A stretch of 64,000 bases of DNA. Source: Streptomyces antimycoticus. Lineage in GTDB: Bacteria > Actinomycetota > Actinomycetes > Streptomycetales > Streptomycetaceae. Each line of letters opens with the position of its first letter. The first letter of the stretch is position 1. The notes under the pieces are model-generated. The model was not told the DNA's origin. It searched no databases and was given only the letters and a program-made list of their open reading frames with translations. Position numbers and translations under genes: made by a program. Location: positions 7,626,001 to 7,690,000 of the forward strand of contig NZ_BJHV01000001.1 of assembly GCF_005405925.1 (NCBI RefSeq), written 5' to 3'. This document shows, piece after piece, positions 17,339-27,487 of the stretch.

Positions 17339-19087
17339 CCCCAGCCGCAGCACGGCGGCGGTCTCGGGCGGCAGCCTCAGCATGCCGTCCGGGCCCGGGA
17401 GCTCGATCCGCCGCCAGGCGGCGACCACCTCGGTGACCTCGCCGGTCCGGGGCCCCAGCCAGGTCTCGACCGGCCGGTCGCCCGGGTTGAGCAGGACCCG
17501 CAGCGGGCCGCGCTGAAAGCTGAAGCAGCCGTCCGAACCGGTGGACAGACCCGTATACGCCCAGGTGGGGTCGGTCAGGGCCGGTTCGGCGCGGCGCAGC
17601 GCGATCAGCCGGCGGTACCAGTCGAGCAGCGCCCGGTGCGGCTCCCGCTCCGCCTCCCGCCAGTCGAGGCAGGACCGCAGCCGGGTCGCCGGGTCCTGCG
17701 GGTCGGGGATGTCCCCCTCCGCCCAGCCGTGGGCGGCGAACTCCCGGCGGCGGCCGGACCGCACCGCCTCGGCCAGCTCCGGATCCTGGTGGTCGGTGAA
17801 GTACTGCCAGGGCGTGCGGGCGCCCCACTCCTCGCCCATGAAGAGCATGGGGGTGAAGGGCGCGCACAGCACCACGGCCGCCGCGCAGGCCAGCAGCCCG
17901 GGGGAGAGACTCGCGGCGAGCCGGTCGCCGACCGCCCGGTTGCCGACCTGGTCATGGGTCTGGGCGTAGCCGAGCAGCCGGTGTGCGGGGGTGGTGTGGG
18001 GGGTCAGCGGAGTGCCGTGACGGCGGCCCCGGAACGTCGAATGGGTGCCGTCGTGGAAGAAGCCGCCCATCAGCGTCTTGACCAGGGCCCCGGGCCCCTC
18101 GGCCGCGAAGTCGGCGTAGTAGCCCTGCCGCTCACCGGTGAGAAAGGTGTGCAGGGCGTGATGGAAGTCGTCGTTCCACTGTGCGTGCAGCCCGTGGCCG
18201 CCCGCCTCGCGCGGGGTGGTGGTGCGCGGATCGTTGAGATCCGACTCGCCGATCAGGAACAGTGGGCGGCCGGTGCGGGCGGCCAGCGCGTCCACGGCGG
18301 CCGACAGCTCGGCCAGGAAGTGCCGGGCCCGGTTGTCGCGCAGCGCGTGCACCGCGTCCAGCCGCAGCCCGTCCAGGCGGAAGTCGCGCAGCCAGGCGAG
18401 CGCGCTGCCGGTGAAGTACGCCCGCACCTCGTCGGAGCCGGGCGCGTCGAGGTTGACCGCCGCGCCCCAGGGGGTGTGGTGGGTTTCGGTGAAGTACGGG
18501 CCGAAGGCCGGGAGGTGGTTGCCGGAGGGGCCCAGATGGTTGTGGACCACGTCGAGGACCACCCCGAGGCCGTGCCCGTGCGCGGCGTCCACGAACCGCG
18601 CCAGCCCCTCCGGCCCGCCGTACGGCTCGTGGACCGCCCAGGGCGCCACGCCGTCGTACCCCCAGCCATGGGTCCCGGGGAACGGGCAGACGGGCATCAG
18701 CTCCACATGCGTGACGCCCAACGCGGCCAGGTGCGGCAGCCGTTCGGCCGCCGCCTCGAAGGTGCCCTCATGGGTGAAGGTGCCGATGTGCAGCTCGTAG
18801 AGGACCGCGCCCGGCAGCGGCCGCCCGAACCACTCCCGCTCCCAGCGGAAACGGGAGTGGTCGACCACCGCGCTCAGCCCCTCGGGGCCGTCCGGCTGGC
18901 GGCGGGAGCGCGGATCGGGGAGCGGCGGGCCGTCGTCCAGCGCGAAGCCGTACCGCGTCCCGTGCCCGGCCTCGGCCTCGGCCCGCCACCACCCCTCGCG
19001 GCCCGGGTCGGGCTCCATGGGGCGGTCACGCCCGTCCACATGGAGCCCGACCCGCCCGGCGTGCGGCGCCCACACCTCGAACAGCAC
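17327..19087 (-). CDS. treZ: malto-oligosyltrehalose trehalohydrolase
   Basis: GH13 enzyme of 586 aa releasing trehalose from maltooligosyl-trehalose made by TreY. The N-terminal carbohydrate-binding fold starts FEVWAPHAGRVGLHVDG. The barrel motifs are VVLDVVHNHLG, the nucleophile in FRLDGLRLDAVHAL, the acid/base in PLFLIGESDLND, and YAQTHDQVGNRA. The ATG at 19087 is the only sensible start. It is separated from treY by a GNAT gene and an LPMO gene, a broken-up form of the usual tre locus. Confidence 0.95.
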   Translation of the reverse strand: MLFEVWAPHAGRVGLHVDGRDRPMEPDPGREGWWRAEAEAGHGTRYGFALDDGPPLPDPRSRRQPDGPEGLSAVVDHSRFRWEREWFGRPLPGAVLYELHIGTFTHEGTFEAAAERLPHLAALGVTHVELMPVCPFPGTHGWGYDGVAPWAVHEPYGGPEGLARFVDAAHGHGLGVVLDVVHNHLGPSGNHLPAFGPYFTETHHTPWGAAVNLDAPGSDEVRAYFTGSALAWLRDFRLDGLRLDAVHALRDNRARHFLAELSAAVDALAARTGRPLFLIGESDLNDPRTTTPREAGGHGLHAQWNDDFHHALHTFLTGERQGYYADFAAEGPGALVKTLMGGFFHDGTHSTFRGRRHGTPLTPHTTPAHRLLGYAQTHDQVGNRAVGDRLAASLSPGLLACAAAVVLCAPFTPMLFMGEEWGARTPWQYFTDHQDPELAEAVRSGRRREFAAHGWAEGDIPDPQDPATRLRSCLDWREAEREPHRALLDWYRRLIALRRAEPALTDPTWAYTGLSTGSDGCFSFQRGPLRVLLNPGDRPVETWLGPRTGEVTEVVAAWRRIELPGPDGMLRLPPETAAVLRLGPRP

Positions 19088-19166
19088 TGGCGTCTCCTCA
19101 CCTCGACCGACGGTCCCCGACCATGCTGCGGGACGCGGCGCCGGCGGCGCAGCAGGGCGACACCGG

Positions 19167-20075
19167 TCAGATGAGGTCGATGCGCTCCTGGGTGACGGGA
19201 TACCCCGCCCTGGCGAAGTGCGCGGCCATGGGGAGGTTGGGCTGGTCCGTCGCCGCCGCGATCTTCGTGGCGCCCTGCTCCACCAGATCGTGGGTGCACT
19301 CCACGAGCAGGTCGTACGCGTAGCCGTGGCCGCGCTGCTCGGCGACGACGCCTATGTAGCCCACGCAGGGCCCGCCCGGATTGCGCGCGGGCACCTGGAT
19401 GCCGACCAGCTCCCCTTCGGGCGTATAGGCCAGCCGCCACCACTCGCGCGGCGACGGGAACCAGGCGAGGATGTCCATGAGTTCCCGCACCGCGGCATCG
19501 ACACCTCCCCGGGCGATGGCGCGCCGGTCGTGCGCGTCGAGGGTGTCCGGCATGATGCGGCGCAGCGCGTCCTCGATCGCCGCGTCATCGGGCTCCGGCC
19601 GGAACTCCAGCCGCCCCGGGCGCTCGGGCAGTCCGCACTCCGGCGTCCACTCATAGCGGTAGCGCTCGATCAGAGGGACGAGCCCGCCCGCCACGGCGGC
19701 GTCGATACGGGCCTGGGCGGCGGCCCGCAGCTCGGGCTGATCGCGCCAGCCGGGCGGGGTCAGCAGGCTGTACTCGGTGCGCAGCGGTGCGGTGCGCAGC
19801 AGTTCGGCGGCGGCGTCGGCCTCGCCGTCGGCGAAGTCGAACCAGTCCAGGGCGATGGGCGCGGTGTCCTCGGGCCCGGCCCACCACGCGGCGCGGGCCA
19901 CGACCCGCTCCTCGCGCAGCGCCACCCAGGTCCACTCGGGGCGGTATTCGCCGCCCTGGCCGACGGTGGCGTAGGTGTGGCCGAGGCAGCCCCGGCCGAC
20001 GAGCGGGGGGACCCGCAGGGTGTGGAACAGATGGGCGTCGTCCTCGGTGAGAGGACGGATGACCAGATCGGTCAT
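19167..20075 (-). CDS. GNAT-family N-acetyltransferase
   Basis: A 302-aa GNAT protein, twice the single-domain size. The acetyl-CoA motif is in the C-terminal half (CVGYIGVVAEQRGHGYAYDLLVECTHDLVEQGATKIAA, then NLPMAAHFARAGY). The N-terminal half (MTDLVIRPLTEDDAHLFHTLR) is a degenerate second GNAT-like part with VARAAWWAGPEDTAPIALDWFD. ATG 20075 follows GGAAGGAACCCC. A 19-codon reading frame with a strong ribosome site lies 55 bp upstream. The substrate is unknown. Confidence 0.85.
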   Translation of the reverse strand: MTDLVIRPLTEDDAHLFHTLRVPPLVGRGCLGHTYATVGQGGEYRPEWTWVALREERVVARAAWWAGPEDTAPIALDWFDFADGEADAAAELLRTAPLRTEYSLLTPPGWRDQPELRAAAQARIDAAVAGGLVPLIERYRYEWTPECGLPERPGRLEFRPEPDDAAIEDALRRIMPDTLDAHDRRAIARGGVDAAVRELMDILAWFPSPREWWRLAYTPEGELVGIQVPARNPGGPCVGYIGVVAEQRGHGYAYDLLVECTHDLVEQGATKIAAATDQPNLPMAAHFARAGYPVTQERIDLI

Positions 20076-20130
20076 GGGGTTCCTTCCAGGAAAGTGATGC
20101 GCTCCCGGTCGGATGCCTGATCGATGGTGA

Positions 20131-20190
20131 TCAGACGCGAATACGCCCGGCGGACAGGGGGCGGGAGCGCGGATACGTCGTGGTGTCCAT
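20131..20190 (-). CDS. candidate 19-aa leader peptide upstream of GNAT gene
   Basis: Reads MDTTTYPRSRPLSAGRIRV, from an ATG preceded by the strong ribosome site GGAAGGAGGCG and ending in TGA. It lies 55 nt before the GNAT start. Its Arg-rich second half could stall ribosomes under some condition. It is reported for its ribosome site, size and position only; there is no similarity evidence. Confidence 0.4.
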   Translation of the reverse strand: MDTTTYPRSRPLSAGRIRV

Positions 20191-20272
20191 TGCTCTCGCC
20201 TCCTTCCTCGGTTCAGGGCGTGCCCGCACTCTATGCCGCCGATGTCGCGGTGTCCACGCCATTTTCCCGGGG

Positions 20273-20315
20273 GCCGGTCTGCCGCCCGCGAGGGGGAAGG
20301 GGGCGGCAGACCGGC
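20273..20315 (-). terminator. strong hairpin downstream of the LPMO gene
   Basis: Perfect 15-bp inverted repeat GCCGGTCTGCCGCCC / GGGCGGCAGACCGGC with a 13-nt loop, about 70 bp after the LPMO stop and 83 bp before the leader peptide start. There is no T-run, as is common for Streptomyces terminators. It should end transcription from the CebR-controlled LPMO. Confidence 0.8.
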
Positions 20316-20386
20316 ATGGGATGAGGTGCACCTGACAGATTCATGAGCGGGTCGGAGCACCTGCGTGGACTGGCGTGAGAGGCAGA

Positions 20387-21496
20387 CTAGTGCACCATGC
20401 AGATCGGCGCGGCCGCCGTGTCCGGGGAGCCGCCGCCGCCCGTATAGCCGAAGGTCGTCGACGCCCCGGCGGCCAGTGAACCGTTCCAGTCGGCGTTGGT
20501 GACCGAGGCCGAGGAACCGGTGGCGGACAGCTTGCCGTTCCAGACGCTGTCGATCCGCTGTCCGGACGGCACCGTCCAGTCGACCATCCACGAGGAGATG
20601 GGCGTGGCACCGGAGTTGGTGACCGTCACCTCGGCCTGATAGCCACCGTTCCAGGTGCTGGTCACCTTCTGGGCGGCGGAGCAGGAAGCCGTCGGCGGGT
20701 TGCCCGGCGGGTCCGTGGGGTCGCTGCCGCCGCCACTGCTGCCGGGAACCGTCACCTCGCCGTTGCCGCCGTCGAAGACCACGTCGGAGCAGCTGTAGAA
20801 GGTCTCCTGGCTGTCCGAGCGCGTCCATACGGTGTAGATGACGTGGCGCCCGCTCTTGCCGGAGGGCAGATTGGCCGTCCAGGTGTACTTCCCGTCGACC
20901 GTGCCGACCTGACCGGACAGCGGCGGGTTTGTCGCCGTGTTGAACGGCTGGTCCTCCAGGTCGTTCCAGGTGAGCGGCTTGGTCGGGTCGATCGGGGCCT
21001 TGGTGACATAGCTGCGGAACGACCCCGGGTGCGCGGCCCATGCGTTGTACGAGAACTGCATGGACTTGCCGGCCGTCAGGTGGGTCACCGGCCAGTCCTC
21101 GCTGCCCACGTCGAACCCGGAGAAGTCATAGACGGTGGCCGCGCCGCTGCACAGCTTGCCGTCCGGGATGAACCCCTTGGTGCGGCCCGCGCCGTCCGAG
21201 CGGAGCACCGCGAACCAGTTGTAGAAGGGTGTCGCACCGCTCTTGTCGTACGCGGCCTTGCACGCCGGGTTGGTCGGCTTGACCTCACCGGTCGAGGACA
21301 TGCTGTACTTCCAGCAGAGGTAGGTGCGGCTGCCCGGCGCCATCGGCGCACCGTGTGCGGAGGCGCCGCCCGAGGAGAAGAAGACGAGGCCCAGGGCGGG
21401 CAGGACCGAGAGCAGGACCAGAAGTACGGACCTGCGCGCACGGGAAGGGCCTGGTGGGCGTGCGGAAGTGGCGAGAGCCACTAATTGTCGAGGCAT
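20387..21496 (-). CDS. secreted AA10 lytic polysaccharide monooxygenase with CBM2
   Basis: A 369-aa secreted copper enzyme for oxidative cleavage of cellulose or chitin. A signal peptide is cleaved after ASA, leaving H48 as His1 of the copper brace (HGAPMAPGSR). The second brace histidine is H156 in YNAWAAHPG. The AA10 domain runs to about residue 250 and ends SCSDVVFDGG. A Ser/Gly/Pro linker follows, then a CBM2 (CSAAQKVTSTWNGGYQAEVTVTNSG, IDSVWNG, NADWNGSLAAGASTTFGY). The architecture matches cellulose-active Streptomyces LPMOs. The upstream CebR palindrome fits induction by cello-oligosaccharides. Confidence 0.95.
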   Translation of the reverse strand: MPRQLVALATSARPPGPSRARRSVLLVLLSVLPALGLVFFSSGGASAHGAPMAPGSRTYLCWKYSMSSTGEVKPTNPACKAAYDKSGATPFYNWFAVLRSDGAGRTKGFIPDGKLCSGAATVYDFSGFDVGSEDWPVTHLTAGKSMQFSYNAWAAHPGSFRSYVTKAPIDPTKPLTWNDLEDQPFNTATNPPLSGQVGTVDGKYTWTANLPSGKSGRHVIYTVWTRSDSQETFYSCSDVVFDGGNGEVTVPGSSGGGSDPTDPPGNPPTASCSAAQKVTSTWNGGYQAEVTVTNSGATPISSWMVDWTVPSGQRIDSVWNGKLSATGSSASVTNADWNGSLAAGASTTFGYTGGGGSPDTAAAPICMVH

Positions 21497-21542
21497 TGCG
21501 CGTGTTTTCCCTTCGACGTGAACGGGTCAGGAACCGTCGGTG

Positions 21543-21556
21543 TGGGAGCGCTCCCA
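21543..21556. promoter_or_regulatory. CebR-type operator
   Basis: Perfect palindrome TGGGAGCGCTCCCA, the known CebR binding sequence in Streptomyces, 47 bp upstream of the LPMO start. It indicates repression relieved by cellobiose/cellotriose. Confidence 0.93.
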
Positions 21557-21725
21557 ATTGCTTGGTGAACGTAGCGCGCCCCCGGGCAGCTGTAAATGCC
21601 TCAGGACGTGGACGCTGCAGGCTTTCTGGCGGGCCGTCAGGGGGGGGGCGGCGGCCCGCTGCGGCGCGGTGGCACGGTGACGCGGCGCCCCCGCTCCCTC
21701 GGCGCGGCGGCCCGGGGACTGCCCG

Positions 21726-24154
21726 TCAGCTCCGGACCAGCAGCGCCACCGGAAGTCCGGACAGCAGCTCATCCAGCGCTTCGGACCCCTCGGCCGTCCG
21801 CCCGGTCAGCAGGTCCCGCCAGCGGCCCGCCGGCAGCGGCAGCCGGGTGGCGCCCCAGCCGCCCGCCTCCGTCAGCCGCCGCGACAGCCGGGTGACCACG
21901 GTGACCGCCCCGCCCCCGCCCCCGCCCTCGCTCCCGGCGTCCGCCCGTACGAAGGCCACGCAGTGCGCCGCCGAAGGCCCCTCGGCGGTCAGCGGCGCAT
22001 AGCCGCTCCCCGGGCCGAACCACTTTGGACGCTCCCGGCGCAGCCGCAGCGCGGCCCTGGTCAGCAGCAGCTTCTCTGCGGATACCCCCCGCGCCTCCGG
22101 CTCGCCGCCGAACTCGGGCGGACGGCGGTTGTCCGGGTCGACCAGGGCCGTATAGAGGTGTTCGGTGCCCATATAGAGGTCGGGGACGCCCGGCATGGTG
22201 AGCTGCAGCAGGGCGGCGCCGAGCGCGTTGGCCCTCGCCGGTCCGTCGAGTTCGGCGCCGATCGCGGCCCACACCGACGGGTCGGCCGCGCACGGCCCGG
22301 CCTCCAGGAAGGCGCTCACCTCCTCCTCGTACGCCGCGTTCTGCTCCGTCCAGGTCGTCCGCAGCCCCGCCTCGCGCACCCCCTTGAGCACGGCGGGGAC
22401 CAGCCGTGCGGCGTCCCCGTGGCCCAGCGCGAGCGCGGTCTGCCACGCAGTCCAGGCAAGATGCGGATCGGGGCCGGGGGCCGAGCGGGTCAGCTCCTCC
22501 ACCGTCCGCGCCCACCAGCCCGGGCATTCGGTGAGGGCCGCGAGCCGGGCCCGGGCGTCCGCGCTGCGCTTGGTGTCATGCGTGGAGAGCACCGTGCCGG
22601 TGGCGGGCCAGTCCCTTGAGCGGCGGGCGGCGAAGGCGTGGAACTCCTCGGGTGCCACGGCCGGCCGTCCCGGATCGCCGCCCACCTCGGCGGCCGACAG
22701 CAGCGGGGTGTAGCGGTAGAAGGCGGTGTCCTCGACCGACTTGGCGCGCAGCGCGGCCGCCGTCTGGGCGAAGCGGGCGCAGAAGTCGCGGTGGTCCGGG
22801 CCGTCCCCGAGCCTGCCCAGCGCCGCGTCCCGGACGACCCGCACCACCCGGGCCTCCTGCTCCACCGTGAACGCCCCCCGGGCGTCCGCCGCCGCCGAGC
22901 GCAGCATCACCGCGTCGGCGTCCGTCGCGGGCGGGCCGCCCACCGAGGCGTACGGGCGGTAGACCGGCAGCCGCACCAGCAGCTCGCGGATCGCGGTGCG
23001 CAGCGCCCAGGGCGCGTGGTCGCGCAGCCGGGGGTCGGCCGCGCAGATCCGGGAGGCGGTACGCGTCAGCCGCGCCACCTCGGCGGCCAGTTCGTGGGTG
23101 ACCACCTCACGGACGGCGCGGCGGACCGTCGCGGGCCAGTCGCCGCCGAGGTCGGCCGGGGGAGCGGCGAAGGCGCGATAGCGGGCGGTCAGCTTCGCCA
23201 GCCCGTCAGGGTCGACGAAGAGCCCGTCGATGTGGTGCAGCGCGTCATAGCCGGTGGTCCCGGCGACCGGCCAGGTGGTGGGCAGCCGCTCGTCCCGGGC
23301 GAGGATCTTCTCGACCACCGTCCACCGGCCGCCTCCGCCTTCCTGGTCGCTCGCCTCGCCCGTCGCCGTCCGCACCGCCCGGTCCAGCCGCCGCAGATAG
23401 CCCTCCGGATCGGCGAGCCCGTCCGGATGGTCGATCCGCAGCCCGTCCACGATCCCGTCCCGGATCAGCTCCAGCAGCGTGGCATGGGTGGCGTCGAAGA
23501 CCTCGGGATCCTCCACCCGCACCGCGATCAGCTCGGAGATGGTGAAGAAGCGCCGGTAGTTGAGCTCGGTGCGGGCTAGCCGCCACCAGCCGAGCCGGTA
23601 CCACTGGGCGTCCAGCAGCGCGGCGAGCGGCAGCCCCTCGGTGCCGGGCCGCAGCGGGAAGGCGTGGTCGTAGTAGCGCAGCACCCCGTCCGCGACGCGC
23701 AGCCGCTCCCACTCCTCGCCGAGCGGACCGCCGAGCACCGGCAGCAGCACCTTGCCGCCCTGGGCCTGCCAGTCGATGTCGAACCACCGCGCGTACGGCG
23801 ACTCCGGCCCGTCCCGCAGCACCTCCCACAGCGGGGCGTTGAGCCGCTCGGGGCGGGGGCGGCCATATGGTTCGGGACGATGTCGACGATCAGCCCGAGG
23901 CCGTGCGCCCGTGCCGTACGGGCGAGGGCGCGCAGCCCCTCCTCGCCGCCCAGTTCGGCCCGGACGGTGGAGTGGTCCACCACGTCATAGCCGTGGCCGG
24001 AGCCGGGCACCGCCTCCAGCACGGGGGACAGATGCAGATGGGAGACGCCGAGCGAGGCCAGATACGGCACCGCTCGCTCCGCCGCCGCGAAGGGGAAGGC
24101 GGGCTGGAGCTGGAGGCGATAGGTGGCGGTGGGTGTGCCGGGGTCAGCCGTCAT
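21726..24154 (-). pseudogene. treY: malto-oligosyltrehalose synthase, single-base frameshift
   Basis: GH13 TreY converts the reducing end of maltodextrin to a trehalose unit, which TreZ then releases. The first 100 residues from ATG 24154 ([55 protein letters not shown]) are in one frame. From about 23850 the rest ([65 protein letters not shown]) is in the next. One extra C in the minus-strand run at 23850-23853 joins them as [15 protein letters not shown], giving about 809 aa. All catalytic parts are present, so a sequence error is likelier than a dead gene. Confidence 0.93.
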
Positions 24155-24241
24155 AAGAACGTACGTACCCACTGGGCGCGCCCCATGAGAGGCCCGCGCA
24201 CCCGAACGGACGCGACACGCGCCCCCTGGCGATGCCCGGAG

Positions 24242-26386
24242 CTAGGCGGGCCGCTGCAGCACCATCAGGCTCCGGTCGACCAGGGTCAGCACATCGCCCG
24301 CCGCCACCTTCGCCCCGCTGCCCGGCTCCACGCCCTCCGGCACCGCCGTGTCCACGATGACCTGCCACTGCTTGCCGTGGTCGATGGGCACGACGAAGTC
24401 CAGCGGCTCATGGTGCGCGTTGAACAGCAGCAGAAACGAGTCATCGGTGATCCGCTCACCACGCACCCCCGGTTCGGAGATCGCGCTGCCGTTGAGGAAG
24501 ACCGCGAGGGACTTGGCATGCGCCGCCTGCCAGTCGCGCGGGATCATCTCCTCGCCCTCATGGGTGAACCAGGCGATGTCCGACAGCTCGTCATGGGTGC
24601 CCTCCACCGGCCGTCCGTGGAAGAAGCGGCGGCGCCGGAAGACCGGATGGTCGCGGCGCAGCCACACCAGCGAGCGGGTGAAGCGCAGCAGCTCCAGTGC
24701 CGAGCGGTCCTCCCACTCGCCGTCCTGCCCCTTGACGTGATCCGGCCACCGCACCCAGGACACCTCGTTGTCCTGGCAGTACGCGTTGTTGTTGCCGCCC
24801 TGGGTGCGCCCGAACTCATCGCCGTGGCTGAGCATCGGCACGCCCTGGGAGAGCATCAGGGTCGCGACGAAGTTGCGCATCTGGCGCTCGCGCAGCGTCC
24901 GCACCGCCGGATCGTCGGTCTCGCCCTCGACCCCGCAGTTCCAGGACCGGTTGTAGCTCTCGCCGTCCTGGTTGGACTCGCCGTTGGCCTCGTTGTGCTT
25001 CTCGTCGTAGCTCACCAGGTCGCGCAGGGTGAAGCCGTCATGGCAGGTGACGAAGTTGACCGAGGCCAGCGGGCGCCGCCCGTCGCCCTGGTAGAGGTCG
25101 GAGGAGCCGGTCAGCCGGGAGGCGAACTCGGCCAGCGTCCTCGGCTCACCGCGCCACAGATCCCGCACGGTGTCCCGGAACTTGCCGTTCCATTCGGTCC
25201 ACAGGGGCGGGAAGTTGCCGACCTGATAGCCGCCCTCGCCGACGTCCCAGGGTTCGGCGATCAGCTTCACCTGGCTCACCACCGGATCCTGCTGGACCAG
25301 ATCGAAGAACGACGACAGCCGGTCCACCTCGTGGAACTGCCGGGCCAGCGTCGCCGCCAGATCGAAGCGGAAGCCGTCCACATGCATCTCGGTCACCCAG
25401 TAGCGCAGCGAGTCCATGATCAGCTGCAGTACGTGCGGGGAGCGCATCAGCAGGGAGTTCCCGGTGCCGGTGGTGTCCATGTAGTACCGGCGGTCCTCGG
25501 TCAGCCGGTAGTACGAGGCGTTGTCCAGGCCCCGGAAGGAGAGCGTGGGCCCCAGGTGGTTGCCCTCGGCCGTGTGGTTGTAGACCACGTCCAGGATGAC
25601 CTCGATGCCCGCCTGGTGCAGCGCCCGGACGGCCGATTTGAACTCCAGCACCTGCTGGCCCCGGTCGCCCCAGGAGGCGTAGGCGTTGTGCGGGGCGAAG
25701 AAGCCGATGGTGTTGTAGCCCCAGTAGTTGGCAAGACCCGCGTCGGCCAGCCGGTGGTCGTGGACGAACTGGTGCACGGGCATCAGTTCCAGCGTGGTGA
25801 CGCCCAGCTCCGTCAGATGTTCGATGATCGCCGGATGGGCGAGCGCCGCGTAGGTCCCGCGCAGCTCCTCCGGCAGCCGGGGATGGCGCATGGTCAGCCC
25901 CTTGACATGCGCCTCGTAGATGACCGTGCGGTGGTAGTCGGTGCGCGGCGGGCGGTCGTCCCCCCAGTCGAAGTACGGATTGACCACGACCGACGCCATG
26001 GTGTGCGGGGCGGAGTCGAGGTCATTGCGCTTGTCGGGCCGCCCGAAGTGGTAGCCGTAGACCTCCTCGCCCCAGCCGATCCGCCCGCTGATCGCCTTGG
26101 CGTACGGATCCAGCAGCAGCTTGGCGGAATTGCAGCGGTGGCCGGACTCCGGCTCGTACGGGCCGTGGGCCCGGAAGCCGTAGCGCTGCCCCGGCATGAT
26201 CCCCGGCAGATAGGCGTGGCGTACGAACGCGTCGGACTCCCGCAGCTCGACCGCCGTCTCCGAGCCGTCGTCGTGCAGGAGGCACAGCTCGATGCGGACG
26301 GCGGCCTCGGAGAACACCGCGAAGTTGGTTCCGGCGCCGTCGTACGTGGCGCCAAGGGGGTAAGCCTGCCCCGGCCAGACCTGCAT
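24242..26386 (-). CDS. glgX: glycogen debranching enzyme
   Basis: A 714-aa GH13 isoamylase-type debrancher hydrolysing alpha-1,6 branches of limit dextrin. The N-terminal CBM48 begins MQVWPGQAYPLGATYDGAGTNFAVFSE. Barrel motifs are ILDVVYNHTAEG, DGFRFDLAATLAR (nucleophile), LIAEPWDVGEGGYQVG (acid/base) and ASVNFVTCHDGFTLRDL. It ends LVDRSLMVLQRP. The M at 26386 matches the family start. Linear maltodextrins made here feed TreY and TreZ, so the three genes form a glycogen-to-trehalose route. Confidence 0.95.
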   Translation of the reverse strand: MQVWPGQAYPLGATYDGAGTNFAVFSEAAVRIELCLLHDDGSETAVELRESDAFVRHAYLPGIMPGQRYGFRAHGPYEPESGHRCNSAKLLLDPYAKAISGRIGWGEEVYGYHFGRPDKRNDLDSAPHTMASVVVNPYFDWGDDRPPRTDYHRTVIYEAHVKGLTMRHPRLPEELRGTYAALAHPAIIEHLTELGVTTLELMPVHQFVHDHRLADAGLANYWGYNTIGFFAPHNAYASWGDRGQQVLEFKSAVRALHQAGIEVILDVVYNHTAEGNHLGPTLSFRGLDNASYYRLTEDRRYYMDTTGTGNSLLMRSPHVLQLIMDSLRYWVTEMHVDGFRFDLAATLARQFHEVDRLSSFFDLVQQDPVVSQVKLIAEPWDVGEGGYQVGNFPPLWTEWNGKFRDTVRDLWRGEPRTLAEFASRLTGSSDLYQGDGRRPLASVNFVTCHDGFTLRDLVSYDEKHNEANGESNQDGESYNRSWNCGVEGETDDPAVRTLRERQMRNFVATLMLSQGVPMLSHGDEFGRTQGGNNNAYCQDNEVSWVRWPDHVKGQDGEWEDRSALELLRFTRSLVWLRRDHPVFRRRRFFHGRPVEGTHDELSDIAWFTHEGEEMIPRDWQAAHAKSLAVFLNGSAISEPGVRGERITDDSFLLLFNAHHEPLDFVVPIDHGKQWQVIVDTAVPEGVEPGSGAKVAAGDVLTLVDRSLMVLQRPA

Positions 26387-26627
26387 ACGTCGACTCTTCC
26401 ACTTCTTCTCCGGGGGCCGCGAACACCCCAGGCACCGGACGGAACCTGACCGACCCTGCATCCTTTCCCAACTGGCCGGACCCATCCGCCCTTTCAACAG
26501 AACTTCCTCAAAAGGGAGGCAACCTACGGCCATATCGGTTCGTCCTACCGGGTGACCTCCGCGTACGCGTATCCCGCTATGCGGTCCGATGTGATGACAG
26601 GGGGGATTGGGGGAGGATGTGCGCAAG

Positions 26628-27422
26628 ATGATGCACCGCCACCTGGGCAAGGTGGTGGCCGGCGCCGCCGTGGCCGCCACCGCCACGGCGGTCATGATCG
26701 GGGTGACGCTCCCGGGGAGCGCCTCCGGCAAAGAGGGCTCGGGTGGGGGACCCCAGGGCTCGGCGGCGGAGCAGGGCCAGGCGGCCCGGCAGCTGCCCGG
26801 TGTGGTGGAGGACGCGCCCGAGCAGGGCCGCACCGGCACCGGCCGCGATCCACTGACCGACGATGAGATGAAGCGCGCCCAGACCCTCACGGGCGGCGGC
26901 GGCTTCCGGCTGAGCAGCGAGGACGTCAAGGGCGCGAAGGGCCCCGAGCGGCTCTCCACCGACCTCGCGGAGCTCGGCCCCGACGAGGTGGGGGCCGCCG
27001 ACGCGCCGCGCCGTGCCGAGGTGACGTATTACGACTACAAGGACGACACCTACGTCACCAAGACGGTCGACCTCGGCAGCGGCAAGGTCACCGGCACCGA
27101 CACCCAGCACGGGGTCCAGCCGCCGCCCAACCGCGACGAGGTGATGGAGGCCGCGCGGCTGCTGATGGACGACAAGCTGGGCGAGGGGCTGAAGAAGGAC
27201 TTCAAGGACGCCACCGGCAAGGCGCTGACCCGCCCGGACCAGCTGACCGTCACCGGCTTCGTCTACCGCGCGGGCGAGGGCAACCCCGGTCCGGCCTCGG
27301 TCGGGGACTGCGGCGCGCACCGCTGCGTACGGCTGTTCACCCGGGTGGTGAACGGCCCGTGGATCGACACCCGGCAGCTGGTGATCGATCTGAGCGCCCG
27401 CAAAGTCGCGAAGCTGACCTGA
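26628..27422 (+). CDS. secreted protein resembling the N2/N3 domains of copper amine oxidase
   Basis: A protein of about 264 aa with an N-terminal signal or anchor (HLGKVVAGAAVAATATAVMIGVTL), a disordered Gly/Gln stretch, then a domain of about 180 aa. The pattern PRRAEVTYYDYKDDTYVTKTVDL, GVQPPPNRDEVMEAARLL, RCVRLFTRV and RQLVIDLSARKV parallels the N2/N3 region of copper amine oxidases, where a VVDL strand, PGVQPP and IVDL-KV occur in this order. The next gene encodes the catalytic-type domain. ATG 26628 was chosen 11 nt after GGGAGG; an ATG at 26631 is equally possible. Confidence 0.6.
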   Translation: MMHRHLGKVVAGAAVAATATAVMIGVTLPGSASGKEGSGGGPQGSAAEQGQAARQLPGVVEDAPEQGRTGTGRDPLTDDEMKRAQTLTGGGGFRLSSEDVKGAKGPERLSTDLAELGPDEVGAADAPRRAEVTYYDYKDDTYVTKTVDLGSGKVTGTDTQHGVQPPPNRDEVMEAARLLMDDKLGEGLKKDFKDATGKALTRPDQLTVTGFVYRAGEGNPGPASVGDCGAHRCVRLFTRVVNGPWIDTRQLVIDLSARKVAKLT

Positions 27423-27487
27423 GCCGGGTGCCAGGCACCGGCGCAGCGCACACCCCTACGCCTCACCTTCATCACAGGAGTCTTTCC

